Shown piece after piece: positions 1-28,772 of a stretch of 64,000 nucleotides of DNA; positions within the stretch are counted from its first letter, which is position 1, and each line of letters begins with the position of its first letter. The stretch comes from Silurus meridionalis (taxonomy: Eukaryota > Chordata > Actinopteri > Siluriformes > Siluridae), in assembly GCF_014805685.1 (NCBI RefSeq), contig NC_060892.1, positions 12,480,990 through 12,544,989 of the forward strand. The letters run 5' to 3'. Under the pieces are notes generated by a model. The model saw only the letters and a program-made list of their open reading frames with translations. It did not search any database and was not told the DNA's origin. A program made the position numbers and the translations under genes.

Positions 1-554
1 GTGCTATGACAAGTATCCAATATGCTACATTTGAATACACATTTGTCACCTTACAAATGCCTCTGGTTGGTTGTCCAGGCTGCTCAAAAATTAAGAGCCT
101 TTGCTTGTATATACAATAACATGATTTCCATTTATGCAGAAAAAGTGGACACTCTACTGCCAGAGGTATAATCTTCCAGAGGCCCCTTGGCCAGAACAGT
201 GAAAATGATGATTCAGTCCCACTAACAATTTTGATTATTTATAGCCCCCAATGCATGTAGGTGGGAAGAAAAAGAGCTGCCGCCATGGGATCCCTCTTGT
301 AAACGGATTCCATAAGACAACATTGTTCAGAGCTTCTTTTTTCTTTCTTTAAAGTTCATGGATTATTTTTCCCAGCCATTGGTTGCGTTTGGTTGCCGTC
401 CCACGTCTTCTGGTGCTGTCTTAGATTGATAGTCAGATTGAAGAGTGAGTGAGAAGAACCAGTTCTGGAACCACTACTTGAGGGAACAACACAAGCTTTT
501 TTCACTTCACTACAATCAGTCACAGGGTAAGAAAGGGGAGGGGAAAAGGACAAC
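1..554 (-). other. IPO7 3' UTR and downstream sequence
   Basis: This stretch lies immediately downstream of the importin-7 stop codon (minus strand, TGA at 555-557). No coding region is recognisable; a short open frame at 356-553 has no family features. No canonical AATAAA on the minus strand stands out, so the end of the transcript cannot be placed and may lie beyond the window. Confidence 0.5.
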
Positions 555-17361
<16,807 letters not shown>

Positions 17362-17560
17362 ATTCAGACTTTAGAGGGTGGGTCGGGGTGTGAAAGGCTC
17401 AGCGATCTGTCCAGCTCCCGTGGCGATGCGCACATGGGCCGCGCGGCTCCTCCAGCTACCGGCGCGAAAGGAAGAAGGCTGTGACCGGGCCGGATAGATC
17501 AGCGCCAAAATTTCCCCACACTACTTCCGCTCGCTCCGCGATGCATTCTGGGAAATTGAG
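17362..17560 (-). promoter_or_regulatory. IPO7 promoter region (CpG-rich; Staf/ZNF143-like and ETS-like sites)
   Basis: Immediately upstream of the IPO7 start codon on the minus strand and rich in CpG, with no TATA box. At 17543-17554 GCATTCTGGGAA matches the core of the Staf/ZNF143 element on the opposite strand (TTCCCAGAATGC). At 17523-17530 ACTTCCGC is an ETS-type core. Both motif assignments are by consensus matching only. Confidence 0.55.
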
Positions 17561-17894
17561 TTTTTTCTTTTGTTTATTTTCTATCAACCGTTGACCCGGT
17601 GTACCAATAACACGGCTTTCATGGCGTGTGTTTTCTGTGTTGTGTAATAATTCAATTTAGTATGTTTTGCTTATTGGCAATGTTTTCACTGTTCAAATTA
17701 AACAAACGAGTATTTAAACTACACGGTTGTTAGTTCGTTCACCTCAACATGGACACCCTATTTGGACCTTTACAGATTTTTTTCTCTTTTTTTTCCAGAA
17801 TTAGTTTGTAACCATTTTATTGAATGTTTTCAATTATCTGCTTTCTTATTCAATTAAATCGATGTAATTGTTTTAAACTGAATTTAAGTTTTCA

Positions 17895-18140
17895 AGAGAA
17901 GCCAGAAGCTGTAACCCTACCCCATTCAAAATGTACATTTAAAAACTGACTACATTAATCCCCAATAAACAAGCAAGAGACATCAATGGCAAAGAAATCC
18001 TCCTAGAGAAAACATGAGGAAGAACCTCTGAGAAGAATCAAAGTCCTAAGAGTGACACCACCCTCGTCCAGGTCACAGCAGACAGAGTGATTCTAATTCC
18101 CTTTTACAGCTGTGTGCTGTGGTCAAGTGCAATTCTGAAG
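17895..18140 (-). repeat. degraded SINE/LINE-tail fragment
   Basis: GAGGAAGAACCTCTGAGAAG near 18014 is the diverged reverse complement of the CTCTCAAGGTTTCTTCC block in the plus-strand copy near 23880. This places it in the same widespread fish repeat family, in the opposite orientation. Confidence 0.45.
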
Positions 18141-18179
18141 CTTTTTTATTATTATTATTAATTTTTACTAATAGGTGCT

Positions 18180-19040
18180 ATTAGATACTTGAACCTGGAG
18201 AGGTGGAGGTGGGGAATGAAAGTAGGAGCAAATGTTAAATACAGTATGTGTGCATTAACAATAGTGGAGAGCAGAGGAATGGTGATATTGGAGTAGGAGT
18301 AGACGTGGTGAAGGTGGATTGTTTTGAATATTTAAGGCCAACTGAATAAACTGATAGGTTGAGAAAAATAAAGAACAGAGGGTGTAGAAGAGCGGCACGA
18401 GTGATTTATGAGAAAGGTATCTACAAAAGTGAAAGGAAAAGTTTTTAAGACACGCTATTGTCGATTGCGAAGACAGACAGGATTGGTTATAACAAATTTC
18501 CTGCTACAATTGTGTACTATATAGTCAAGTGCAATTGTGTAACTTTTTTAATCTATTTTGCACTAATAAGTACTATTAGATCCTTAATGAACTTAAACAA
18601 GTGGAGGTACACACAGTGTACACAATGAAAGTAGTAGTAGGACCAAGATGGAGGAATGTTGAAATTGGAGTAAAGGCGGTGAGGATGTTTTAAAAACTTA
18701 AGATCAACTGAATAAACTGATTTTGAGAGAAGTAAAGAAGAGAGTGCAGTACAGGGTGGAGAAGAGTGACTTGAGTGTTTTGTGATAGAAGGATATCTTC
18801 AAGAGTGAGGTTATAGGACCAGCTGTTGGGAAATGATGAGGACAGACAGGATTAGAAATGAGTACATCAGCGGAACAGGGCAGGTATGATGATTTGGAGA
18901 TAAAGCGAGAGAGGTGAGATTTGAGGTAGTTTGGACTGATGCAGAAGATATTGTGGCATATATCAGGAGAAAAATGCTGATTGAATTGTTAGGAAGGAGA
19001 ACAGGAAAACCATGGAGCAGGTATTTGGATGTGGTGATGA
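18180..19040 (+). mobile_element. duplicated, decayed RTE-like LINE 3' fragments
   Basis: Two successive diverged copies of the C-terminal part of an RTE-like ORF, about 18180-18480 and 18570-18860. Recognisable pieces are GGAGAGGTGGAGG..GGAATGAAAGT (LERW..GMKVS) and AAAGTGAAAGGAAAAGTTTT (VKGKVF). After them come the terminal blocks for DRIRN, VWTDAED and GRRTGKPWSRYLDVV. They align in order with the better copy at 36.63-37.24 kb. All frames are broken. Confidence 0.6.
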
Positions 19041-19044
19041 GCAG

Positions 19045-20010
19045 TCAGTGTGCAGCTTGTATAACAGTACAGATTTACTGTCCACTGAAAAGAATTCAAC
19101 ATACAGCCATTCTAGTTAAAATATCTGGCAACAAAATAACAGCTGTACATCCCTTAACCATGCAAAGTCACATGTCCTATTCATTATGTTCATGTTTTTG
19201 TCTGCTTGACAGGACCATACAAATTTGTGTATCTTGTATTGAAGCAGTAATTTTATTTGCTTTTAGTAAAATTCTCTCATACGGACCATTGGATGTTCAA
19301 CAGGGCACCTCATGGCAAAGAACTCTCTGAGGATTTAAGACAGAATTGTTGCTCTCCATAAAGATGGCCCAGGCTATAGGAAGATCAGTAACACCCTGAA
19401 ACTGAGTTACAGTACAGTGGCCAGGGTCATATAAGGGTTTTCCAAGACGATTCCACTCGGAGCAGGCCTCTCAAGAGTCGATCAAAGAAGTTGAGTCCTC
19501 GTGCTGTGCGTCAGGTGCAGAAGCTGGCTTCAAAAAACAGATGCATGATTGCTGCCAGCATTGCTTTAGAGGTTGCGGAAGCGGAAAGTCCACTTGTCAG
19601 TGCTCAGACCATACGGTAAGCATGTCGGTTTGCATGGCCGTCGTCCCAGAAAGAAACCTCTTCTGAAGCATGCTTACAAGAAAGCCTGCAAACAGAAGAC
19701 AACCTGTCCAAGAGCATGAATTATTGGAACCATGTCCTGTGGTTTCATGAGACACAGAACATACATTTAATTGGCTCAATTGGTGTCCAGCATGTGTTGC
19801 GACACCCTGGTGAGGAGTACCAAGAAAATTGTGTCTTGCCTACAGTCAGACACGGTGGTGTTATCATCATGGTCTTGGGCTACATCAGTGCTGCTGGTAC
19901 TGGGGAGCTGCGGTACATTGAGGGAAACATGGAGTCCAACGTGTACTGTGACTATTTGATGCAGAATACGATGCCGTCCCTTCAGAATCTGGGCCGAACC
20001 GAATACTTTT
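19045..20010 (+). pseudogene. Tc1-like transposase pseudogene with 5' end, 3' truncated
   Basis: The left part (ACTGAAAAGAATTCAACATAC) matches the non-coding leader of a fish Tc1 subfamily. From about 19300 a transposase reading frame can be followed in pieces: QRIVALHKDG, HGRRPRKKPLLKHAYKKACK, MNYWNHVLWFHETQ and GVQHVLRHPGEEYQENC. The normal DET-like motif is changed to HET, frameshifts and stops are frequent, and the copy stops at the LGR motif before its catalytic end. It is dead. Confidence 0.8.
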
Positions 20011-20012
20011 AA

Positions 20013-20612
20013 CAGTATGTGCTGAACATAGTTTACATCTGTACCGGAAATAAGATTTTTTTTTGCGCATGCATGAAAATGCTAAAGAATCTATAGCGCT
20101 AGCATTAGCAGCTAGCCACTTTCTGGTTAGTGCGAGCACTGTGGATTCTTTAGCGTTTGATGTCAATTTCTCTTAAAAGGAGAGAATCATGACAATTTTG
20201 GGGAGTAAATTAATGAAGGATGGAAGGAATTAAGACATTTGTTAAAGTATGCTGAAATAAATAGAATAGGTAAGTAGATCATATCTTTAGAAAATGTAAT
20301 TTTAAATGTAAAACACACACACACACTTTTCATTTATTACATTTTATTTAATACATTTAATTTGTGCTAATTGGATTGATTATTGATTAAGAATTATATA
20401 TTATTTTACCAAGCAGGCATTTTATTTACAATTGTTTAAAAACATGTTAACTGTTGATGTCCACAAATGTTAATAATAATAATAATAAACTGTGATAATA
20501 ATTTTATGTTTTGCCTTTCTTTCCCTTAACCATACCGAAATTGAACCGAACCGTGACTTTAAAACCGAGGAACGTACTGAAGCGTGAATTTTGTGTACCG
20601 TTACACCCATAA
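20013..20612. mobile_element. hAT-like element remnant
   Basis: The right end (about 20530-20612) reads GAACCGAACCGTGACTTTAA and later GTGTACCGTTACACCCA. It resembles terminal sequences of hAT-type fish elements rich in ACCG..CGGT words. The left junction GGCCGAACCGAATAC directly follows the truncated Tc1 copy. Inside, GCTAAAGAATC (about 20081) and GATTCTTTAGC (about 20144) make a hairpin. No transposase is seen, and class and limits are uncertain. Confidence 0.4.
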
Positions 20613-20857
20613 TAGTTATAAGTGCAATGTATCATGTATGTCAGGTGCTTGCAGTTACAGCAGATGGCGCTCTTCCCGTTTATCTTCCTCGTTATGATCG
20701 TGGAAGAAGACAAATGTCGAAGGTCAGGCGCGTTTCCTTCCTCAGCGCTCATTAGGAAGTAACCGGCTGTTTTTTTGTTGAACGCCACGGGATCCGGTGG
20801 CTCCTCTCTCAGCGACAGTACACGCCGGTTTTTCAACGTTATTACACTCAAACCAAC

Positions 20858-21849
20858 ATGGCGAAGAAGAGGAGCGGAGTCCGCGAGCCAGACGGCACTT
20901 CACTCATAGAAAAAGAATCGACGACAAAAGAAATGCAGCCTGTTAAAGGTAGCCGACCTCGTAAAGATACCCGTATTGTGGCAAGTCGTGTCCTTTCTCA
21001 TATGATTGACAGGTTAGTCAGGCGCGGTCACAGATCAGCACAGGTCACGTGGTCGTCTCACGCGTCTGGCGTTTTATCCTATCATAGCGCAGGAGGCGGG
21101 GCATTGCCGGTAAACGGGTAGGAGAAAAAAACAGATTTGTCAAAGTATATAAAGATTACTCAGCTTTAGGGCTTTCTGTAGGTCTGTCAAGGTGTTTTTT
21201 GGGAAGCTGTTTATCCTGAATTAAACACGATCATTTTAAGTTTAAGAAATGTTCACCTAGACAAGTAAATCAGGATTTATTAAGAAATAATCGCTCTACT
21301 TGGAGGAAACAGTATGTAGAAATGAAGCACAATATGTACTGGACACAGTAATGTGTGTGTGTGTGTGTGTGTGAGTGAGTGAGTGAGAGAGAGCTTTGAG
21401 ATCATCTCGCTGCTCTCTACTGGGATTTTGAAACACCTGACGCAAAGTTGAGCAACGTTTGGTCTTTAACACTTGAGCCGCTCCCCCACAGTGCTGTAAA
21501 AGGCGATGGCGGCGCGAGGAATTTATTAATTTATTTTGAAACGATAAACGGCACAAATGACCTTAACGCGGCTCTGATGTGTGGAATAAAACATCTGATG
21601 GTGTGCTGTGAGAGGAAAATAATCCCCCCCATACACAGTAGTTCCACCTCTCCCATCCTGATGATCATTCTCCTGTTACAGCACGTCCTGTCCAAAGCTC
21701 CAGTCCTCTCACAGAGGAGCAGATATCTCCAGCTCTTCCTTCATTCACACTTCATTTTTATCCTTTTATGGTTACATTAAATGGTACAGAGAACTAGTTT
21801 CTTTTTCCTTTCTCTTTCTCTTCTTTCTCTCTCTCTTATCCACTCCCTT

Positions 21850-21885
<36 letters not shown>

Positions 21886-21892
21886 CACTCCT

Positions 21893-21933
<41 letters not shown>

Positions 21934-21944
21934 CACTCCTTCTT

Positions 21945-21980
<36 letters not shown>

Positions 21981-22003
21981 CCACTCCTTCTTTCTCTCTC
22001 TTG

Positions 22004-22066
<63 letters not shown>

Positions 22067-23126
22067 TGACTTTTTCGCTTGAAACTTGTTCTAATTCAAA
22101 GAAACCTTAAACAAAATCTTTGTCCTGTAGCCTGGTGGAAAAACTCACACTGAAACATGAGACTCTTTTCAACAATGTCATATAATTGTCTGTTACAGAA
22201 AGCTTTACTCTGTCAGCAATTATGTTCATTATCAGCTTTAAATATTCGGTCCATGAGGACAGGCTGTTACCATAGAGACGGAAGAGACATTTATGGAAGG
22301 AGTCTCCAGTGTCATCTTTTAGTGACGGGCAGGAAAGTATTTGAAATAGAAGACTTTGCACTTTCTGGTTTCTTTGTAACAAGGCAGGCATTCTTGTGTT
22401 TTCTATTGGTAACTTGTTGCAGTGACGTATTACAACATGTGGCCATAAGTAGATTTATAGAACAGTAGAAATGTTTCCTGTTTGCACATTTCAGTGTTGT
22501 AATAGGATGTGGTGTTTTTAAAAAATAAACATGGTCATGGTGGTAATAGTAACTGTACTTTAATCCTATAAGAGAGCACAGCAGCACAGGCTGAATTTAT
22601 CTATGGACTGTGTAAAAATCTAGCTTTTACCTGTATGTATGTATGTATTGTCTTGAAATATTTTGTTCCCTTTGCAGCGGCGCAGTACACTGAAGGAGGA
22701 TCCGCACGCATGTCCCTGCTCATCCTGGTTACTATCTTTGCCTGCGCTGCTTCAGTCATGTACCTGGTTTACAGAAATTTTCCAGAGCTGAGCGAGTAAG
22801 TGAGTTGTTTCTGGTTTTCTAACCCAAAAAAGGTAAATTCATGTATAAGTAGGACTTTTTGGCCTTTCCAGTCATGAGGAAAACCTTCAGGACTTTTTTA
22901 ATCTTTCAGGTTTCTGAGTAACATGACAAGTGGAATTGTTCTTTTCATCTTGGTAAATGAGAAGAAAAAAAGAAAAGCTGATGTTAGAGTTACAGCGAGA
23001 AATATCACAGGAAGGAACTTGTTTTTCTGAAGTTCTACAACACCGAACAGAAGTCTGAAAGGATCACAGATATGACGTCTTACTGGGTTATGACCCAGTT
23101 TTAGGTTTAGGTTACACAGCATGATG

Positions 23127-23170
<44 letters not shown>

Positions 23171-26100
23171 TGAACATGTGTGGTCCCCTGAAACTTCCAG
23201 GAATAAGTCTCGACCAGTCTGAGAGCATCAAATGTGCTATATTGGTATAATATACAACTATATACAGACAAGTTTAAAACAGGTGTAAATTTGGAATGGA
23301 CCAAGAAAACCACTCCACTAAAATTCTTTGCACAAAGAAGACACAACAATTTAAACATACGATATGTAATATGTACATACAAGTCAGAAAAACAGATATG
23401 GGCCAAAAATCACAAAAATGCTGAACAGGAAAATCACATCTTAATAAGTCAAGCTACAGCAACACGAGTTCCCTGTACCAGCTTTCATGGAATGCGCGAT
23501 CATGCACAGACTGCAAATGTGTACAAAACACCATACAAATGCAAACTGACTCTCAAACACTGCAGGCGTTCTTTAAAAAAAAAAATTATTATTATTTAAT
23601 TATTTATTTTTTGTATTCTGTAACTGCATGTCCCCCAGATGTTTAATCATTACAGAATGAACTGGAAGGCAATAATGAAAAGCTCAAACCAAAAGAAATA
23701 TCAACAATCACTTCCACTTATTTTCCATTTTCAGTACAGTACGGATATCTGTGTTTACTGATCACAGTACCTGCATGCCTTCAAGCTGTAAATCCTGTTA
23801 TGTGAAACAGTGCAAAAGGTTCATTTGTGTGAGCTTGAATTGCCACCCGGTTGACGATAGGTTCCCTCTTCACTCTGGTTCCTCTCAAGGTTTCTTCCTT
23901 AATCCATCTCGGGGAGTTTTTCCTTGCCACAGTTGCCACTCGTTTTGCTCATCAGGGACAAACTTGCACATAAAGAATCATTTATTCATTCTTTATCACC
24001 ACATTATCTGTGTGAATCTGCTTTGAGACAATGTTCATTATTAAAAGCAATATACAAATAAATATGAATTGAATTTGAATACTACCAAATTGTGTCCATG
24101 AGCTTATGTATGCGGAAGAGGGTAGATGCGCACTTTTCTGGTGCTACACTGCCCTGTGATCAATGGGTTTAAGATGATGCAAGTCTTGAATTAAGCATGT
24201 GTTTGTCTTTATGTTTGACAGTAGAAAGTTGAGAAAGCTAGGTGGTGGGAGGGATTTTGCAGGGAAGCAAATTCAAGTGAAATAGGAGATTTTTAAAACT
24301 ATAAATAATATTTACACTTTTTAGAGAAGCAACCTTTCATGCTCATACCATTTTCTTTATTTTTTCAGAGATGAGAGGGACAAGATAAAAATCCCCAAAG
24401 ACATGGACGACGCAAAGGCCCTCGGCACAGTTCTCTCCAAATATAAGGACACCTATTATACCCAAGTGCTTCTAGCATATTTTGCTACATACATCTTGTA
24501 TCCTTTACACTCCTTCAGATTGATGAATTTTCTATTTCAAATAGTAGAGGGTTAGGAATATATTTTAGCACCCCAGAAGTTAAATGTCACTTTTTGTCTC
24601 AGACTGGATTATTTTACTACTCCAGTGTAAATAGTATATGGAGTCTGAAGCTGCTCTGGGTTGATGTAAGTGCTAAATAAACTGTACATTAATTTCTAAA
24701 CAGCTTTCATTTGACCATGGAAGGCTCTGCTGCAGTTGAATATATGATGTCTTTGATTTATGAGTTTCTGGCTGACATTTATTTTTTAGATGATCTAATA
24801 TAAGAAATATAAAATGCCATTTAGATCTCTGAATAGTTTTAGTACAAGCATATTAAAATAGGAGGGTAAAAACTGCCCAAGGTCAAATCTAATCATTAAA
24901 AGTAGCACACACAGTTCTGCCTTTTCATGGTCAACTTTCTCTTTGCTGTAAATTCGATTGTAAGGATTAATGCACTATATGCACGATGTTCAGTTATTTA
25001 AGCACATCGAAATATGTGGAACATATATAAGTGAATCTAGTAAATAGAGTAGTTTGTAGGTAAATGTGGGTAATGTTGTTTAGTGTGGGTTTATGAATAG
25101 AGCTCAGTTTATCATTTTAAACTGATTTTCAGCTTAAATGATGCAAAAAGCTAGACTGGTAAGAGTTGACTGGAAAGTCTTCTAATGCACTTTTAATTCT
25201 TGTGTTGAGCAGAAATCCCGCTCATAATATAATGCACCTTAAGAATCTAGTCGGATAAGCTACAAGAACAGTGCTGTCAGCTGAAAACAGGAACCTGAGG
25301 CTATAGATGTCAGGAGAAGAACATCATGGTCCTGTTCATTTGATCCCATTTAAATGCAATATTTAGTTCTCCACACTTCTTGCACTGTAAATATTTGAAG
25401 TCCAAGCATTTTCATAAGCAGACACGTTGAAGTCTTAGTGTTTAAATATACCAAAATACAAGACATGCTACAGCTAGGTTTAATAAATTCACAATTTAGA
25501 CTATAAAAATGGGAAAATGTGTTGTCCTTAATAGTTTTCCGCCAGCCTCCAGACATTTGCCATTCCCGGTTCAATTTTCCTGAGTATCCTCTCTGGTTAT
25601 CTGTACCCCTTTCCCCTGGCCCTGTTTCTGGTTTGCCTGGTATGTGTGAATTATTATCCATACAGTCACAAAGCAAATAATTGCACACCAAAATATTTTA
25701 TTTGTTGTCCCTGTATTTATTATTTTGCACTACACCGTAATGTTTTACTAAGTAACGTTTACCGCTTATTGTGTTTCTTAGTGCTCAGGTCTTGGAGCGT
25801 CTTTCTGCTACATGTTGTCTTATTTAGTTGGCCGGCCCATGGTGTATAAGTACCTCACAGAGAAAGCGCATAAATGGTCACAACAGGTAAGATATTAGTT
25901 TCAATATACGTAGACCAGCCACAGCATTATAACTATTGGCGGGTGAATAGGTGGATAGCATTGATTATCTTGTGGATGTATGCATTATTAAGTAGCAAGT
26001 AAACAGTCAGTTTATGTGCTGGAAGCAGGAAAAATGGGCAAACACGAGGATTTAAGTGACTTTAATGAGGGCCAAAGAGCAACAGTTAGAAACCTTGGTC

Positions 26101-28772
26101 AAAGCATTTCCAAAATGGCACGTCTTATGTTGGGTTTTCGGTACACAGTGATTAGTTCTTTCCAAAAGTGATACATGGAAGGACAAACCAGCGTGTTGAA
26201 CCAGCAAGAGGTTCATAAATACCCAAGTTTCAAAGTGTTGAAAGTCTGATCATGCATTTATAGGATGTGCTGGACAAAAAAAAAAAGGGTCTGAGCCTTG
26301 AGCCAGATACTGCAGTACACCTTCAGACGTCTCGTCAAGTCGATGATTCAGAGTTGTTTTGGCAGAATAAGGGGACCTATACAATATTAGACAGGTTGTT
26401 TTAATGTTTTTGTTGATTGGTTTGTGCATATTCTGAAGGCAAAATCTTCTCAAGCATAACTGTTAAATTCTTCTGCTTTTATTATCTCTGCCTTTTATTA
26501 TACAGTGAAATGAAATTGTAACGGCCCACCTTTAATTTCTCTGCAGGTCGATAAGCATAGAGAACACCTCATCAATTACATCATCTTTCTGAGAATTACG
26601 CCTTTTCTCCCGAATTGGTTTATCAACATCACTTCTCCGGTCATCAATGTGCCTCTAGGAGTCTTCTTCTTTGGTACATTTCTTGGTAAGAAGGCAAATT
26701 ATTATTTTTTTTATTATATTAAGAAATGTTTTACTAATTGTTTGCTGCCAAATTCTTCTATATTGTCAAAGATAATACTTTTCAATTGTTTTATTGCTGA
26801 TTATAATTTGTAGTGGATTATTCTGTGTTAATTTAAAAGAGAATGAAAAATGCAAGAATGTTCCTTAGCACTCTCTGAGTTTTGTACTTGTGCAGAAAAT
26901 ACTTATTAGGGTGCTTTAAGCTTCATATAAAAGCATGTATTACATGCAGTCCTATAAGAAGTGGTCTTTTTTTCCCTCACAGCAACATTTTCAGAGTTCA
27001 CATTTTCATGAAAGCACAGAATGACTTTAAAAGCTTCTGACCAGTCAGGTCACAACCTGGTGGGCAAGTGGAGAAAAACAAACCTGCCTACCTTAATTCA
27101 GACCAAATATAAAGACAGATTAATGTTTGCAAAGTTTTTCATAAAATTGATTTCATTTAAGCAAGAATCGAATCTTTTTGTTTGAATTTTGTATCCAATT
27201 CCGTTATAAAATCAGCCACATAAACATTTGCATGATGCCAGGGTCCTGGGTTTTATGCTACACTTAAGTGACGGTACACATTATAAAAACGAGTCGACTG
27301 ACTCGAGTTACACTTACACAATTTTCTTTTCATATTCTCTTCTTTTGGCTGCCACATCAGATCATCCGTCTCCATACTACTCTGTTGTCTACCTTTCAAA
27401 TTACCCACCTGCATGTCTTCCCTCACCACATCCAGAAACCGCCTCCTTGGCCTTCCTCTTTTCCTCCTTCCTGGCGGCTCCTTCCTCAGCATTCTTTTAC
27501 CGGTATACCTCGTGTCCCTCCGCTGCACATGTCCAAACCATCTCAATCTTGCCTCCCTAGTCAGTATCTACCTACTGGTATGTCGTCTGGGCCAACTGAC
27601 TTTCTACTCTATCCACTTCCTGCTTGATCTTCACATCATCCAACCTTCTCTCTCTCTTATTTTCCTCATTCATCAGCTGCTCAAAATACTCCCTCCACTT
27701 TCTCAACACGCTCTCCTCACTAGTCAACACATTTTCATCTAAATCCTTTATTGCTCTAACTTTTAGCACATCCTTTCCAGCTCTCCCTGCCTGGCCAATC
27801 GGTACAAATCCTTTTTTTCTTTCCTTAGTGTCCAACTTCTTATACAACTCCTCATATGCCTTTTTCTTGGCTTAAGCTACATTCCTCTTTACCTGCTGCC
27901 GCATCTCCTTGTACTCCTGCCAACTTTTCTCATTACTCTTTCTCCTTATGCTCTCCTGCATGTCCTCATTCCACCACCACGTCTCTTTGTCTTCCTTTCT
28001 ATTTCCAGATGTCACACCAAGTACCTTTTACTTCTGCAGTAGTTGCCCAATCATCCAGCACCTCTTCACCACCGAGCCCCTGTCTGACCTCTTTCCTAAA
28101 CCTTCCACTGCAATCTTTCTCCTTTAGTTTCCACCATCTTATTCTTTTTTCAGTCTTCAATGTTAAAAATTACCTGTAAAAATTTCTAACATAATTCAAC
28201 CATGTATGTTAACATTTAATGAATTGGTATCCTACGCCATTCAATCTATTTATCAGAACCACAAATAATTAACAAAATTATTTCATGACCAATATTCTAA
28301 TGTTGCATACAAAAAGTTACGATTTTATCTTGAATTATTAGCCAGTATTTGACGCAATATCCCACCTGCCAGATCGTGCGGGAAGCTCAGTGTCTTCATT
28401 TTCCGAAGCCGAGGTGTTCTAAAGCAAAGACAAAAACCAAATCTAAATGTACAGCAAGATTAATACTGGTCAGTGTTTAGTGGTTAAACCGTTAAAGGCT
28501 CATGTAATGTACAGACAGAGAATCACTCCAGCCAGTGTGAAAGCTTCCTGTTGGTAGATATGAATTGCATTTAGACCGTGTTCTCTCACATTTCTTTTTC
28601 AGGAGTTGCTCCTCCATCTTTTGTAGCCATAAATGCCGGAACTACACTGTATAAGCTGACCACAGCGGGCGAGGCCGTGTCCTGGTACTCACTGGCCGTG
28701 CTGGCTGTCCTGGCTGTAGTCTCTATACTCCCAGTGTGCTTCCAGAGAAAGCTTCAGGAAAAGATGGAGTAA
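20858..28772 (+). CDS. TMEM41B: TMEM41B, ER membrane VTT-domain lipid scramblase, 7 exons, complete
   Basis: Multi-pass ER membrane protein with a VTT (DedA-like) domain, known as a phospholipid scramblase needed for autophagosome formation and lipoprotein and lipid-droplet handling. Exons: 20858-20948, 22678-22795, 24369-24497, 25546-25639, 25782-25886, 26547-26685, 28603-28772; 846 nt, 281 aa plus stop, phases consistent (human about 291 aa). The N-terminus MAKKRSGVREPDGTSLIEKE is polar and poorly conserved. The first membrane segment is about residues 43-62. DMDDAKALG..LSKYKDTYY follows, then the VTT core from about residue 112 (IPGSIFLSILSG, YLVGRPMVYKYLTEKA, ITPFLPNWFINITSPVIN, GVAPPSFVAINAG). 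The C-terminal helix and a basic tail end KLQEKME. Exon 4 uses the acceptor GCCAG/CC at 25545, which restores the conserved F-L-Q-T-F junction; the alternative CCAG 6 nt later would break phase. TMEM41B is preferred over TMEM41A by the VTT sequence and neighbours. Confidence 0.95.
21352..21388. repeat. (GT)n/(GAGT)n microsatellite in TMEM41B intron 1
   Basis: About 10 GT dinucleotides followed by GAGT repeats and GA runs. Confidence 0.9.
21798..22068. repeat. compound (CT)n microsatellite/minisatellite in TMEM41B intron 1
   Basis: About 270 bp of almost pure pyrimidine on the plus strand. CT dinucleotide tracts are separated by a recurring word TTATCCACTCC or TCATCCACTCC, seen four times, so it is both a microsatellite and a higher-order minisatellite. 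Confidence 0.95.
23129..23169. repeat. (GT)n microsatellite in TMEM41B intron 2
   Basis: About 20 GT dinucleotides without interruption. Confidence 0.98.
23815..24080 (+). repeat. fish SINE/LINE2-type tail
   Basis: The ordered blocks GGTTCCTCTCAAGGTTTCTT, GGGAGTTTTTCCTTGCCAC and CTGCTTTGAGACAATGTTCA end in AATATACAAATAAATATGAATTGAATT. This is the L2-like 3' tail with short direct AATTGAAT repeats found widely in fish genomes. It lies in TMEM41B intron 2, sense orientation. Confidence 0.7.
25910..26430 (+). mobile_element. Tc1-like element, internally deleted (TMEM41B intron 5)
   Basis: The left end, including ATGGGCAAACACGAGGATTT (MGKHEDLSDFNEGQ, the transposase N-terminus) and GGTCAAAGCATTTCCAAAAT, is followed after about 170 bp by the 3' part (GATGTGCTGGACAAAA, GCAGTACACCTTCAG, TTTTGGCAGAATAAGGGGAC). 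The catalytic centre is deleted. It is the same family as the copy at 30905-31335. Confidence 0.7.
27320..28165 (-). mobile_element. RTE-like LINE with the reverse-transcriptase core deleted (TMEM41B intron 6)
   Basis: On the minus strand the upstream ORF part is readable (NVLTSEESVLRKWREYFEQL at about 27710). It runs to the segment equivalent to VGPDDIPV near 27597. It then jumps directly to the C-terminal block MRWFGHVQRRDTRYTGKRML (27546 down) and GRPRRRFLDVVREDMQVG. Compared with the copy at 35.15-37.3 kb, about 1.1 kb encoding all RT catalytic motifs is missing. Confidence 0.75.

Noticed and set aside
21781..22110. Serine/leucine-rich and Arg-Glu-rich frames on both strands
   Set aside because: Translation of the (CT)n tract; low complexity only.
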